Shown: one piece after another, positions 31,548 through 39,815 of the stretch
How positions within the stretch are numbered: the stretch's first letter is position 1
Layout: each line of letters opens with the position of its first letter
Source of the DNA: Nocardia nova
GTDB lineage: Bacteria > Actinomycetota > Actinomycetes > Mycobacteriales > Mycobacteriaceae
Direction: 5' to 3'
Length of the DNA stretch: 64,000 nucleotides
Assembly: GCF_002933465.1 (NCBI RefSeq)
Contig: NZ_PSZE01000030.1
Span: 20,330 to 84,329, forward strand
Position numbers and translations under genes: made by a program
Notes under the pieces: generated by a model
Database searches by the model: none
What the model was told of the DNA's origin: nothing
The model's input: only the letters and a program-made list of their open reading frames with translations

Positions 31548-32957
31548 CTACCGGGTGAGCAGATCGTCCGGGATCGCCTGGTCGTGTGCCAGCGCATCGA
31601 AGAATCGGCTCGCCCGATCCTTGTCCCACAGCAGCACGTTGCCCGAGCCCGACTCGTCGGTGAAACCGCCGATCGGCACGGTGGTGGCAATCGTCTTACC
31701 GTGCAGCGCCCAGCCCAACCGGCCGAGATCCCAGATGTGATCACCCTTGTCGACCTGCAGCGAAGACGCCACATCGCGAGCCAGCGGCCACACCTTCAAC
31801 GGATTGGCGAGCGTACCGGCGCTGGTCGCTTTCTCCAGCAGTGCGGAAAGGAACAGCCGCTGATTGTTCATGCGGTCCAGATCCGCTCGGGGCGTGGCGC
31901 GGGTACGCACGAAGCCGAGTGCCTGGGGGCCGGACAGATGCTGGCATCCCGCCGGAAGGTCGATGCCGGCCTTCGGATCGTCGATCGCATCGGGCAGGCA
32001 CATATCGATACCGCCGAGTGAATCGACCATGCCCGCGAAACCGCCGAAGCCGATCTCGGCGAAATGATCGATCCGCAGGCCGGTCGCGTTCTCGACGGTC
32101 TGCACCAGCAATTTCGGGCCGCCGGCGGCGAATGCCGCGTTGAGTTTGTCCTTGCCGACACCAGGAATGCTCACATACGAATCGCGCGGCAAGCTCACCA
32201 CGGTCGGCGCACCGGATTTCGGGATGTGCACGAGCATGATGGTGTCGCTGCGCTCACCACCGGCATCGGCGCTGTCGCCGGTCGACAGCTCCTTCTCCTG
32301 TTCCGGCGTCAGACCGACGCGGGTGTCGGATCCGGTGAGCAGCCAGTTGGTGCCGGCCGTCTGCGCGACGCGGTCGGGATAGCCGGCGGACAGAGCGTCG
32401 ATACGGTGCAGTGAGCGATCCAGATAGATCACCCCGGCGACCGGCAGCAGAACGATGATGAGCAGCAGAATCAGCAACCACCTGCCCCAATGCCGTTTCC
32501 GGCGGGCCCGCGGCGCCCGTGGTTCGCGCGGCGGGCGTTCGGTGCGGCGGGGACGCGCCGGGGGCGGCGGCGGTGGTTCCCGGTACGGAACCGGGCGCTG
32601 CGTCGGAGCGTGGGTGGGCGGTTCGCCGCCGGGTGCGACGCCGTGGTCGAAGGGCGGCGGGTTACCGCGCTGCCGGGCCGGACTGCTCGGCACCTGTGAC
32701 CAGGCCAGCGGTGGATTGCTGCCGTCGCGGCGGATCACCTGGGTCGGTTCGATCGGCGGGCGCCCGGGCGGATGGCCCGATCCGGGCGGCAGCGGCCGAC
32801 CTGAGCCGGGGGGACGACCCGAAGTCGGCGGGCGGCCCGAGCCGGGTGGCATCGGCCGTCCGGAACCGGGCGGAACTCGCGGATCGTGCCCGTGCCGATC
32901 CGGCGGCGGCACCCGGCGGGTCCGCGGATACTGCTGGGGGTCGTCGCCGTTCACCAC
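31548..32957 (-). CDS. LytR-CpsA-Psr (LCP) family cell-wall ligase
   Basis: A 469-residue membrane-anchored enzyme of the LCP family, which transfers polyprenyl-phosphate-linked glycans such as arabinogalactan to peptidoglycan. A proline- and arginine-rich cytoplasmic tail of about 150 residues precedes one membrane helix (WLLILLLIIVLLPVAGVIYL). The extracytoplasmic LCP domain shows NWLLTGSDTR, RSDTIMLVHIP, VSLPRDSYVSIPG and GFVRTRATPRADLDRMNNQR, with arginines that bind the pyrophosphate. Tandem GSGRP/PPGSG units make the tail low-complexity. The start is GTG 32957 (or the next GTG). An 18-bp palindrome lies 23 bases upstream. Confidence 0.92.
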   Translation of the reverse strand: MVNGDDPQQYPRTRRVPPPDRHGHDPRVPPGSGRPMPPGSGRPPTSGRPPGSGRPLPPGSGHPPGRPPIEPTQVIRRDGSNPPLAWSQVPSSPARQRGNPPPFDHGVAPGGEPPTHAPTQRPVPYREPPPPPPARPRRTERPPREPRAPRARRKRHWGRWLLILLLIIVLLPVAGVIYLDRSLHRIDALSAGYPDRVAQTAGTNWLLTGSDTRVGLTPEQEKELSTGDSADAGGERSDTIMLVHIPKSGAPTVVSLPRDSYVSIPGVGKDKLNAAFAAGGPKLLVQTVENATGLRIDHFAEIGFGGFAGMVDSLGGIDMCLPDAIDDPKAGIDLPAGCQHLSGPQALGFVRTRATPRADLDRMNNQRLFLSALLEKATSAGTLANPLKVWPLARDVASSLQVDKGDHIWDLGRLGWALHGKTIATTVPIGGFTDESGSGNVLLWDKDRASRFFDALAHDQAIPDDLLTR

Positions 32958-32979
32958 CGAGATGGTACTGACCGGGGCG

Positions 32980-32997
32980 TTGTGCCGGTCGGCACAA
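32980..32997. promoter_or_regulatory. 18-bp palindrome upstream of the LCP gene
   Basis: TTGTGCCGGTCGGCACAA consists of two perfect eight-base arms around GT. It lies 23 bases before the LCP start codon, within the expected promoter or leader. A dimeric repressor site is the simplest reading. Confidence 0.5.
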
Positions 32998-33044
32998 TGC
33001 GTCCGCGGGGGTGAATGTGGCTGATTCCCGCAGGTCGCGCGATC

Positions 33045-33839
33045 TTACGGCAGCCAGGAGACGTGGCCGTGCAACGCGGTGTAGCCGATGTAGGCGACCG
33101 AATCGATCGTCGCGTGCGCCAGGATCAGCGGCCACAGCCGTCCGGTCCGCTGCCAGTACCGGCCGAAGATCACCCCCATCACCAGATTGCCGAGGCCACC
33201 GCCCAACCCCTGATAGAGGTGATAACTGCCACGCAGGAGCGCCGACGCGGCCAGTGATCGGTTCTCCGACCATCCGAGCGTGCGCAGCCGGCTGATCAGA
33301 TACCCGACGACGATGATCTCCTCGGCCACGGCATTCGCGATGGCCGAGAGCACCAGCACCGGCAATCGCCACCAGTGGTCGTGCAGGGAACTGGGCACGA
33401 TCGTCACGCTGAGCCCCAGCGCATGGGCGGCCAGATACAGACCCAGTCCGGGCAGGCCGATCACCGCGGCGAGGACGAGGCCGGGGACCACGTCACCACG
33501 CCACCGCAGCCGCGCCAGCCCGACCAGTCGCGGCCCGATTCCGCTGCGCCACAACAGATACAGTCCCAGCGCACCCCAGCCGATCAGTCGTGCGACGCTC
33601 AACAGCTGAAACAGCAGATCGATCGTCGACTGCGCGGCCCGCGAGGGATTCAGCGCGACCTGCTGCCCGCCGATTCCGCCCGGTGCCAGCGCGCTTTCCA
33701 GCAGCGACAGTGCCGCACCGGCCCCGCTCGTCCCGAAGGTGACGACCAGGACGATCGCGATCTCCACCCGGACTGCGAACCGGTCGCGCTCCGCAGTGGG
33801 ATCGGGCCAGGTAGCTGCGAAACGATCACCCGGAACCAT
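33045..33839 (-). CDS. CPBP family intramembrane metalloprotease
   Basis: A 264-residue protein with about eight hydrophobic segments. The CPBP/Abi signature is present: glutamates and arginine in ANAVAEEIIVVGYLISRLR, a histidine in LRGSYHLYQG and another in LILAHATIDSVAYIG. Together these form the putative metal site of Rce1-like intramembrane proteases. In bacteria these proteins process or protect against secreted peptides, or have unknown roles. It lies 87 bases upstream of the LCP gene on the same strand, and its ATG start is 33839. Confidence 0.88.
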   Translation of the reverse strand: MVPGDRFAATWPDPTAERDRFAVRVEIAIVLVVTFGTSGAGAALSLLESALAPGGIGGQQVALNPSRAAQSTIDLLFQLLSVARLIGWGALGLYLLWRSGIGPRLVGLARLRWRGDVVPGLVLAAVIGLPGLGLYLAAHALGLSVTIVPSSLHDHWWRLPVLVLSAIANAVAEEIIVVGYLISRLRTLGWSENRSLAASALLRGSYHLYQGLGGGLGNLVMGVIFGRYWQRTGRLWPLILAHATIDSVAYIGYTALHGHVSWLP

Positions 33840-33889
33840 AGGAACAATCTAGGGGTGCTCCGCCGCGAGCCGCGTATCCGGCCGTGCTC

Positions 33890-34663
33890 TCAGGCGGAGC
33901 GATCGGAGCCGTGCATGCGGTCGAAGAACGGGCAACCGGCGAGGATCCGCACCGCGCGGCTCAGCGACTGCACATCGTCCACCGGCGCGTGGAACGGGAG
34001 GCGCACATCGTGATCGGCGTCGGGTCCCTCGACCCGGAGCGTGACGCCGTAGCGGTCGATGGCCAGCGGCCGCACCGAACCACCTCGAAGCCGGACCGGC
34101 AGATGGCGGGCCAGCCGGGCGATCACATCCGCGTGATCGGAGTCCATATGTTGCAACCAGGCCGCCTCCAGCTCCCAGAACGGGTCGGCGTCGGCGCTGC
34201 GCAGATCGTGCGGGCAGACCGATTCGGCGCCGGCGGAATCGGCGACGACGGCCGATTCCAGCACCACTCGCAGCAGGGTGCTGGTGTGACCGACATCGAG
34301 CAGTCCGGGATGCGGATATTCGCTCGCGACCTGAGATGCCAAGGCGCGCTGGGCATGTCCGGGTACCGCCCGCACCCGCCCGCGCAGCCAGACGAGCGCA
34401 CGCACGGGCTCGCGCAACGCCAGGGGTGCGTGGTCGGCCAGCTCCAGCACGCCCGGTGAACCGACCTCGGCCGCCGCGGCGGCGACCGCCGCCGAATTGC
34501 GCGCGACGGCGACGACCACATCGCCGCACGCCCGCAGATGATGCACGGTAGTGGGAATCGGATCGGTGCCGGGCAGGGCTAGTACGGAACTCTCGGCATG
34601 GGCGCACGCACTGCGGATCCGCTCTGCGGCGGATGGAGCGGCGGACGTGATCGTGCGGCGCAT
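33890..34663 (-). CDS. DUF2470 domain protein, iron-regulated
   Basis: A 257-residue cytoplasmic protein. The N-terminal half is a degenerate split-barrel-like region (ERIRSACAHAESSVLALPGT). The C-terminal DUF2470 module is AWLQHMDSDHADVIARLAR followed by DRYGVTLRVEGPDADHDVRL, as in HugZ-type haem-utilisation proteins. The start is ATG 34663, with GGAGG seven bases upstream. A good IdeR box lies 43 bases before the start, so the gene should be switched on when iron is scarce. It is the positional counterpart of Rv3839, which I recall as IdeR-controlled. Haem binding is inference. Confidence 0.85.
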   Translation of the reverse strand: MRRTITSAAPSAAERIRSACAHAESSVLALPGTDPIPTTVHHLRACGDVVVAVARNSAAVAAAAAEVGSPGVLELADHAPLALREPVRALVWLRGRVRAVPGHAQRALASQVASEYPHPGLLDVGHTSTLLRVVLESAVVADSAGAESVCPHDLRSADADPFWELEAAWLQHMDSDHADVIARLARHLPVRLRGGSVRPLAIDRYGVTLRVEGPDADHDVRLPFHAPVDDVQSLSRAVRILAGCPFFDRMHGSDRSA

Positions 34664-34705
34664 ACAGACCTCCAGTCAAAGACCCAGGATGGATATGGCG
34701 AATAA

Positions 34706-34724
34706 TTAGGTAAACCTAAGCTAA
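34706..34724. promoter_or_regulatory. IdeR/DtxR iron box
   Basis: TTAGGTAAACCTAAGCTAA matches 15 of 19 positions of the mycobacterial IdeR consensus TTAGGTTAGGCTAACCTAA. It lies between the divergent DUF2470 gene (start 34663) and the hypothetical gene at 34772 and could control both. Confidence 0.8.
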
Positions 34725-34771
34725 GTCACGGCCCGTCGTTGCGCAAGCATTGCGCTCGCTACGGTGGAAAT

Positions 34772-35191
34772 GTGCCGCACGATTCGACGCCTGCCTCCGA
34801 ACCCGTTCTGCTGTCGCTGAGCGTGCCCACCACGGGCCCGTCCGATCTGGTGGACGGGCTGGTCCGGCCGCCGTCGGCGAATCCCCAGGCGCCGGTGCTC
34901 GACCTGACCCTGCCCGATGAGCGCGTCGCCGAATTCCTGGTCGGAGTGGCACATTCCGATACCGGATTCGTCGCCGCGACCGCCTCGGGCGAGCGGGCGG
35001 TGGCGATCGTCGCCGCTACGGTGGCCGCGTTGTGCGGCGAGAACATCCGGACGGCACTGACCAGCCCCGATATCGAATTCCTGCGCGGCTTGTCCGCGCC
35101 GGCCGTTCAGGCGCTGCGCGAGGTGCTGCTGGCCGTCGAAACCGAACGGGTGGAGGCGGTGACGGCGGCGCTGCGGGTGCTGACCCCCTGA
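34772..35191 (+). CDS. Conserved hypothetical protein
   Basis: A 139-residue protein, mainly helical in its second half (AAIVAATVAALC-like pattern, then LRGLSAPAVQALREVLLAVE). It has no signal peptide, membrane anchor or recognised motif. The start GTG 34772 follows GGTGGAAAT, a weak ribosome site. It is divergent from the iron-boxed DUF2470 gene and 85 bases upstream of pheA on the same strand, so it might be iron-regulated or co-transcribed with pheA. I do not recognise the family. Confidence 0.65.
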   Translation: MPHDSTPASEPVLLSLSVPTTGPSDLVDGLVRPPSANPQAPVLDLTLPDERVAEFLVGVAHSDTGFVAATASGERAVAIVAATVAALCGENIRTALTSPDIEFLRGLSAPAVQALREVLLAVETERVEAVTAALRVLTP

Positions 35192-35276
35192 TCGCTCCGC
35201 CGCTACGACCTGGGCTGTTACCGCTGGGTACGCACAAACGGCGAGCGCGCTGCCAACTGCCAGTAATGTCGTATCC

Positions 35277-36197
35277 GTGCCGCGTATCGCCTATTTCGGA
35301 CCGTCGGGAACTTTCACCGAGATGGCCCTGGCCCGACTCGAATCGGACGGGGCCTTCGACGAGCCGGTCGAGCGGATCGCCGCGCCCAGTCAGGGAGCGG
35401 CACTCGAGATGATCCGGTCCGGTGCGGCCGACGGCGCGGTGGTGCCGATCGAGAGCTCGGTCGAGGGTTCCATCTCGGCGACACTGGACGCCCTCGCGGT
35501 AGGTCCGCGGCTGCAGATCATCGCCGAAACCGAGCTCGACGTGGCGTTCACGATCGTGGCGAAACCCGGTATGGAACTGTCGCGGGTGCGCACCGTCGCG
35601 GCCTATCCGGTGGCGGCCGCGCAGGTGCGGTTGTGGCTGGTGGAGCGGATGCCGCAGGCAGCGCTGTACACCTCGGCCTCCAACGCGGCCGCGGCCGAGG
35701 ATGTCGTGGCCGGCCATGCCGATGCCGCGGTCTCGACCACGCTGGCCGGTCAGCGCCTGAACCTCATCGAACTGGCCACCGGCGTCGCCGACCACGACCA
35801 GGCCATCACCCGTTTCGTGCTGGTTACTCCACCGCGCGAGGCGCCGGCCCGTACTGGCGCCGACCGCACCTCGCTGGTGGTGCTCGAATTGGCGAACGAA
35901 CCCGGTTCGCTGATGCGGGTTTTCGCCGAATTCGCTACTCGCGGTGTCGATCTGACCCGGATCGAATCCCGGCCGACCCGCACCGGGATGGGTACCTATC
36001 GCTTCTATCTGGATTGTGTCGGCCATATCGACGACACCGCCGTCGCCGAGGCCCTGAAAGCGCTGCACCGGACCGCCGGGCGGATCCGCTATCTGGGCTC
36101 GTGGCCGGCCAGTTCACCGAGTGGTTCGCCGCCGCCCGCCGACGAGCCGGCGGCGGCCTGGTTGGACGATGTGAAAAGGGGGGTGGATGCCTCATGA
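35277..36197 (+). CDS. pheA: Prephenate dehydratase
   Basis: A 306-residue monofunctional prephenate dehydratase that converts prephenate to phenylpyruvate in phenylalanine synthesis. YFGPSGTFTEMA opens the two-lobed catalytic domain, VPIESSVEGSISATLD is the substrate loop, and the catalytic threonine is in the TRF of QAITRFVLV. The C-terminal ACT domain has LANEPGSLMRVF and LTRIESRPTR, the phenylalanine-feedback site. The start is GTG 35277. The stop overlaps the next gene's ATG (ATGA), forming a coupled pair as in the Rv3838c-Rv3837c order. Confidence 0.95.
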   Translation: MPRIAYFGPSGTFTEMALARLESDGAFDEPVERIAAPSQGAALEMIRSGAADGAVVPIESSVEGSISATLDALAVGPRLQIIAETELDVAFTIVAKPGMELSRVRTVAAYPVAAAQVRLWLVERMPQAALYTSASNAAAAEDVVAGHADAAVSTTLAGQRLNLIELATGVADHDQAITRFVLVTPPREAPARTGADRTSLVVLELANEPGSLMRVFAEFATRGVDLTRIESRPTRTGMGTYRFYLDCVGHIDDTAVAEALKALHRTAGRIRYLGSWPASSPSGSPPPADEPAAAWLDDVKRGVDAS

Positions 36198-36895
36198 CCG
36201 AAACCGGTGCGACCCGCGATCCCGTCCGCGGTTCCGGCAAGTTGGTGCTGGTCCGTCACGGCGAGACCGAGGGCAACGTCGCGAAACTTCTGGATACCCG
36301 CGTCCCCGGTCTACCGCTCACCGAACGCGGTGTGGCTCAAGCCAAGTCGTTCGCCGCGCGGTTGGCGGTACCGCCGGTGCGGTTGTACTCCTCGCTGGCG
36401 CTGCGTGCTCAGCAAACCGCAGGCCATATCGAATCGGTGACCGGTGTGGCGGCCGAGGTGGTCGACGGCGTGTACGAGGTACAGGTCGGCGAACTGGAGG
36501 GGCAGAATTCCGAAGCGGCGCATCGGGAATTCCAGCGTGTCTACCGGTCCTGGCATCTGGGCGAGCTGAATACGCGGCTGCCGGGCGGCGAATCCGGCGA
36601 GGAGGTCCTCGACCGGTATCTGCCCGTGCTGGAACAACTCCGGGACGCCTACCTGCTCCCCGGTTCGAATTCGCGCGACGTGCTGCTGGTCAGTCACGGC
36701 GCCGCGATGCGACTGGCGGCCCGTGAACTCACCGGCGTCGCACCGCCGTTCACGACGAACAACCATTTGGACAACACCGAGACCATCGAACTGGCACCGA
36801 CCGCCGACGGCGGTTGGACCTGCGTCCGCTGGGGCCGTTACACCCCGCCGTTCGGATACAAGGTCGAACCGAACGCCGACGACCCGATGGGTTAG
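36194..36895 (+). CDS. Histidine phosphatase family protein (acid phosphatase/mutase-like)
   Basis: A 233-residue member of the phosphoglycerate-mutase-like phosphatases, distinct from the one near 6 kb. LVLVRHGETEGNVAKLLDTR holds the nucleophile histidine, SSLALRAQQTA the second arginine, and VSHGAAMRLAA the distal histidine. It is the positional counterpart of Rv3837c. The substrate is undefined; coupling to pheA does not prove a role in phenylalanine synthesis. The ATG 36194 overlaps the pheA stop, and its own stop overlaps the convergent EspG gene by four bases. Confidence 0.9.
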   Translation: MTETGATRDPVRGSGKLVLVRHGETEGNVAKLLDTRVPGLPLTERGVAQAKSFAARLAVPPVRLYSSLALRAQQTAGHIESVTGVAAEVVDGVYEVQVGELEGQNSEAAHREFQRVYRSWHLGELNTRLPGGESGEEVLDRYLPVLEQLRDAYLLPGSNSRDVLLVSHGAAMRLAARELTGVAPPFTTNNHLDNTETIELAPTADGGWTCVRWGRYTPPFGYKVEPNADDPMG

Positions 36896-37725
36896 CCGAC
36901 TCCGCGCGTCGTCGGCTTGAAGTCCTCGCGGAGCGGTAGCTTTTCGATGAGGTCCTTGATCGCGGTCCGCAATCGGCCCGGTGTCCCGCTTGCCAGCGAG
37001 GTCCACATGACCTCGTCGTCGGAGCGGGTGGTGACCCCGATGAATCGCCCGTTGCGGGTGTTGTACACCGCGATCATCCCGTCGGAGATGTCGCGGCTAG
37101 CATCGTTGTACACCACACCGACGATCGAAGCGTGTGAATGGATTTCGACCAGCGCCGAGGCCAGCGCCTGCGCGTCGCGGGGCGGCCGCCCCACTCGGCC
37201 CAGGCGCTGCGCGGTGGTCGCGGCGTCCCCGGCATCACCGAGAATCGGCTTGAGTTCCTCGGTCAGGACGTTCATTCCGCTGAGCTCGAGCGCCTCCGCC
37301 GGACCCAGCGCCGCCATGATCGTGCCCGGCAGGTCGTGTCCGGCCTCGTCGATGCTGTAGGAATTCGGCCCGCGCAGGGCGACGACGTCGAGGTTGTCGC
37401 CCTTGGCGAGGCAGAATCGGTTCACTCGGTCGCCGACGTACCAGCGCATCGAGATCACCCAGTGCGGGCGGTACAGCCCGCGCAGCCGGTCTTCCAGGTC
37501 GTGATGGACGACTCCGTCGACGAGTAACTCACGCGCGGTGAGCGATTCGGCGGCCGCGGTCATCGCCCGGTCGTGGTCGACGACGTTGTCGTAGCGGCCC
37601 ATCGCATCGAGCACCACCGGCACCTCGTCGATCTCCAGTTTCTCGAGCAGAAACTGCATCTCGTCGAGCGACAACACGACGGACTCGAGCATCGACGGCC
37701 CGCGGCCGGCGCCGAGTACGGTCAC
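36892..37725 (-). CDS. ESX secretion-associated protein EspG
   Basis: A 277-residue EspG-family cytosolic chaperone. In mycobacteria EspG binds the tip of the PPE protein in PE-PPE dimers and delivers them to a type VII (ESX) secretion machine. Supporting features are the N-terminal LSLDEMQFLLEKLEIDEVPVVL, the central RWYVGDRVNRFCLAKGDNL strand region and GMIAVYNTRNGRFIGVTTRS near the end. The start is taken as GTG 37725, directly after the PPE stop; ATG 37692 is an alternative. It is the third gene of a PE-PPE-EspG cassette, which makes the assignment firm. Confidence 0.88.
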   Translation of the reverse strand: MTVLGAGRGPSMLESVVLSLDEMQFLLEKLEIDEVPVVLDAMGRYDNVVDHDRAMTAAAESLTARELLVDGVVHHDLEDRLRGLYRPHWVISMRWYVGDRVNRFCLAKGDNLDVVALRGPNSYSIDEAGHDLPGTIMAALGPAEALELSGMNVLTEELKPILGDAGDAATTAQRLGRVGRPPRDAQALASALVEIHSHASIVGVVYNDASRDISDGMIAVYNTRNGRFIGVTTRSDDEVMWTSLASGTPGRLRTAIKDLIEKLPLREDFKPTTRGVG

Positions 37726-38901
37726 TTAGCGCGCTCCCGCGACCGGGTCCGCTCCGATGACACCGGGCGCGATGACCCGGCCGTCGGCGAAGTGCTCACC
37801 GCGCAGGTAATCGTTGCCCTGGTGCTCGCCCTCGTCATCGTCGCTGTTCACCTGGCGGCCCAGCAGCGGGTTACCGGCAGCGTTGTTCGCGCGGGCCGGC
37901 GCCGGTGCGCCCATCTGCGCGACGGGTGCCGTCTCCGCCACCGGCGCGGTCGCGGCCGGACCACCGATCACACTGCCGGCGCCCCAGCCCTCGGGAAGTT
38001 GCAGCGTGCCGGCGCCATTGCCGATGCCGACGGTGCTTCCACCGAAGGACACGGCGCGAGTGGCGGTCGCGGCCCCACCGGCGGCGGCGACACCACCGAT
38101 GCCGCCCATCATCATCGGCGACATGCTCGCGGCCGGCGCGGCATGGCTGGTGGCCGCGGCGATCGCGGTACCGGCCACATTGCCCACCGTGGACACACCC
38201 GTCGAGGCCACCGATCCGGCGACATTGGCCGCTTGGGTCGCGGCACTGACCACGCCCGGATCGGTCGCGAGTGCCTGCGCCACACCGATGGCGGTCTGCA
38301 CCGGGTCACTGCTGGTGTTCTGCGAAGCCGCCTCGGAGCCGTTGTCGGCCAGTCCGGCGCCCGCCGCGATCGGCGGCGGCGTCAGGAATTCGGCCGGAGT
38401 CGCCGTCATGGCCTCGACCGTGGACTCGTAGGTGTCCATGACCAGGGCGGCCTGCACATCCAGTGCGGCCTTGGCGGCTTCGGCCGCCTCGGCGCTACCG
38501 TCCAGATCGCCGCCGTGAGCATGCGCCGCGACGCGCGCGGCGTCCACCGCGGCGATCTCCGGCAGACTCGGCATGGCAAGGGTGGCAACGGTATTGGCGG
38601 TGGCGTGTGCGGAGGCCTTGGCCGCCATCGCCGCCGCCTGCACGCCCTGCTGTTCGGCCCAGCCGGTGAAGCCGGCGAGTTTGGTCAGTGCGACGGCGCC
38701 GTTGAGGCCGATCATGCCGACACCTAGTTCGGCCATGACCCGGGTGACGGTCGCGGTCGCATCGACCCACGCCGCCGTCAGCCCACCCCATGCCGTGGCC
38801 GCGGCAGCGGCCGGAACGGCATGCGGACCCGCGGTCAGCAAACTCGAATTGCCCTCGGCCAGCCGGGGCAACCAGTAGATTCCGGTGATCCCTGCAGTCA
38901 T
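37726..38901 (-). CDS. PPE family protein
   Basis: A 391-residue PPE-domain protein, the likely secreted partner of the PE protein just upstream. The N-terminal helical region (MTAGITGIYWLPRLAEGNSS, then AAAATAWGGLTAAWVDATAT) carries the W-x-G-type turn of the family, and a long alanine/glycine/threonine/valine-rich C-terminal half follows. The final 40 residues are charged. The start is ATG 38901, with a GGGGAGAG ribosome site. Extracellular function is unknown. It should form a four-helix bundle with the PE protein and be escorted by EspG. Confidence 0.85.
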   Translation of the reverse strand: MTAGITGIYWLPRLAEGNSSLLTAGPHAVPAAAAATAWGGLTAAWVDATATVTRVMAELGVGMIGLNGAVALTKLAGFTGWAEQQGVQAAAMAAKASAHATANTVATLAMPSLPEIAAVDAARVAAHAHGGDLDGSAEAAEAAKAALDVQAALVMDTYESTVEAMTATPAEFLTPPPIAAGAGLADNGSEAASQNTSSDPVQTAIGVAQALATDPGVVSAATQAANVAGSVASTGVSTVGNVAGTAIAAATSHAAPAASMSPMMMGGIGGVAAAGGAATATRAVSFGGSTVGIGNGAGTLQLPEGWGAGSVIGGPAATAPVAETAPVAQMGAPAPARANNAAGNPLLGRQVNSDDDEGEHQGNDYLRGEHFADGRVIAPGVIGADPVAGAR

Positions 38902-38945
38902 TGTCTCTCCCCTGAACGAATGGTGTGGTAAAGGATCGGCGCCGG

Positions 38946-39257
38946 TCAGAACTGGATGGCGGCGGTGCCGGCCGCGTTGACCGCGTCCTGGGCGATATAG
39001 GAGGCCAATTGCTGGCGCAGGATCGCGGCCGCGTGATGCAACTCGAGGATGGCCTGCGCGGCCGCGCGATCGTGGCTGAGTGCACCCTCGTTCAGATGGG
39101 TTGCCGCGGCGAGGGACACCTCTTCGGCGCCGGCGGGGACGACGTGGGTGGCCGGACCACTCAAAGCGGTGGCGGCCGTGAGACGTTCGGCGAGCAGATC
39201 GAGTTCCGCCGAGGCCGCGAGGACGACTTCGGGCTGTACACCGAGCAAACCAACCAT
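38946..39257 (-). CDS. PE family protein
   Basis: A 103-residue helical hairpin protein of the PE family, without a variable C-terminal domain. The two helices run from VGLLGVQPEVVLAASAELDL to the C-terminal half. The type VII export motif YxxxD is present as YIAQD near residue 86, in the expected place after the second helix. It precedes the PPE gene by 44 bases on the same strand, the standard operon order. No ESX core component is encoded in this window. Confidence 0.85.
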   Translation of the reverse strand: MVGLLGVQPEVVLAASAELDLLAERLTAATALSGPATHVVPAGAEEVSLAAATHLNEGALSHDRAAAQAILELHHAAAILRQQLASYIAQDAVNAAGTAAIQF

Positions 39258-39457
39258 GACTCGAACTCCTTCTTGTGGCGGCTGTGCAAGTGTCGAGGCT
39301 GCCCGAGCCCCCAGTGCTGTTCCGGCACAGAGGATCCGGCAGACCCGTCGGTGGAACCACGAGAATTCCCCCTACGAGATGATTGGACGCGATGGCCCCC
39401 GGTTCGGTTCCCTCGAGTCACGAATCGATTCGACTTTACCCGCTACGCGCGTAAAGA

Positions 39458-39811
39458 CTAGCCCCATCCCAACTGATGCAGTCGTTCTTCGTCAATCCCG
39501 AAATAGTGAGCTATCTCATGGATCACAGTGATGGCCACTTCCTCGACGACCTGCCGTTCGTCGTCGCACATTTCCAGAATCGTGTCGCGGTAGATGGTGA
39601 CGGTGTCCGGCAGCGCGCCGCCGTACTGACTGTCCACCCGGTCGGTCAGGGCGATGCCGTGATACAGCCCGAGCAGATGCGGATCCTCCGGATTGCGGGC
39701 TTCGATCAACACCACGACGTTCTCGATCGCCTGGGTGAGCGCGGGCGGAATCGTATCCAGCGCATCGCCGACCAGTTCTTCGAACCGGCTCTCCGACATC
39801 GACACCGGCAT
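39458..39811 (-). CDS. Zincin-like metallopeptidase family protein
   Basis: A 117-residue single-domain minimal zincin (PF06262-like). The zinc motif HEIAHYFGIDEERLHQLGWG at the C-terminus supplies two histidines and the catalytic glutamate. The N-terminal MSESRFEELVGDALDTIPPA is typical of the family. No substrate is known. The start may be ATG 39811 or ATG 39799. The first is four bases after the stop of the upstream septum gene, so the two are probably co-translated. It is the positional equivalent of Rv3836. Confidence 0.85.
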   Translation of the reverse strand: MPVSMSESRFEELVGDALDTIPPALTQAIENVVVLIEARNPEDPHLLGLYHGIALTDRVDSQYGGALPDTVTIYRDTILEMCDDERQVVEEVAITVIHEIAHYFGIDEERLHQLGWG

Positions 39812-39815
39812 GGCG

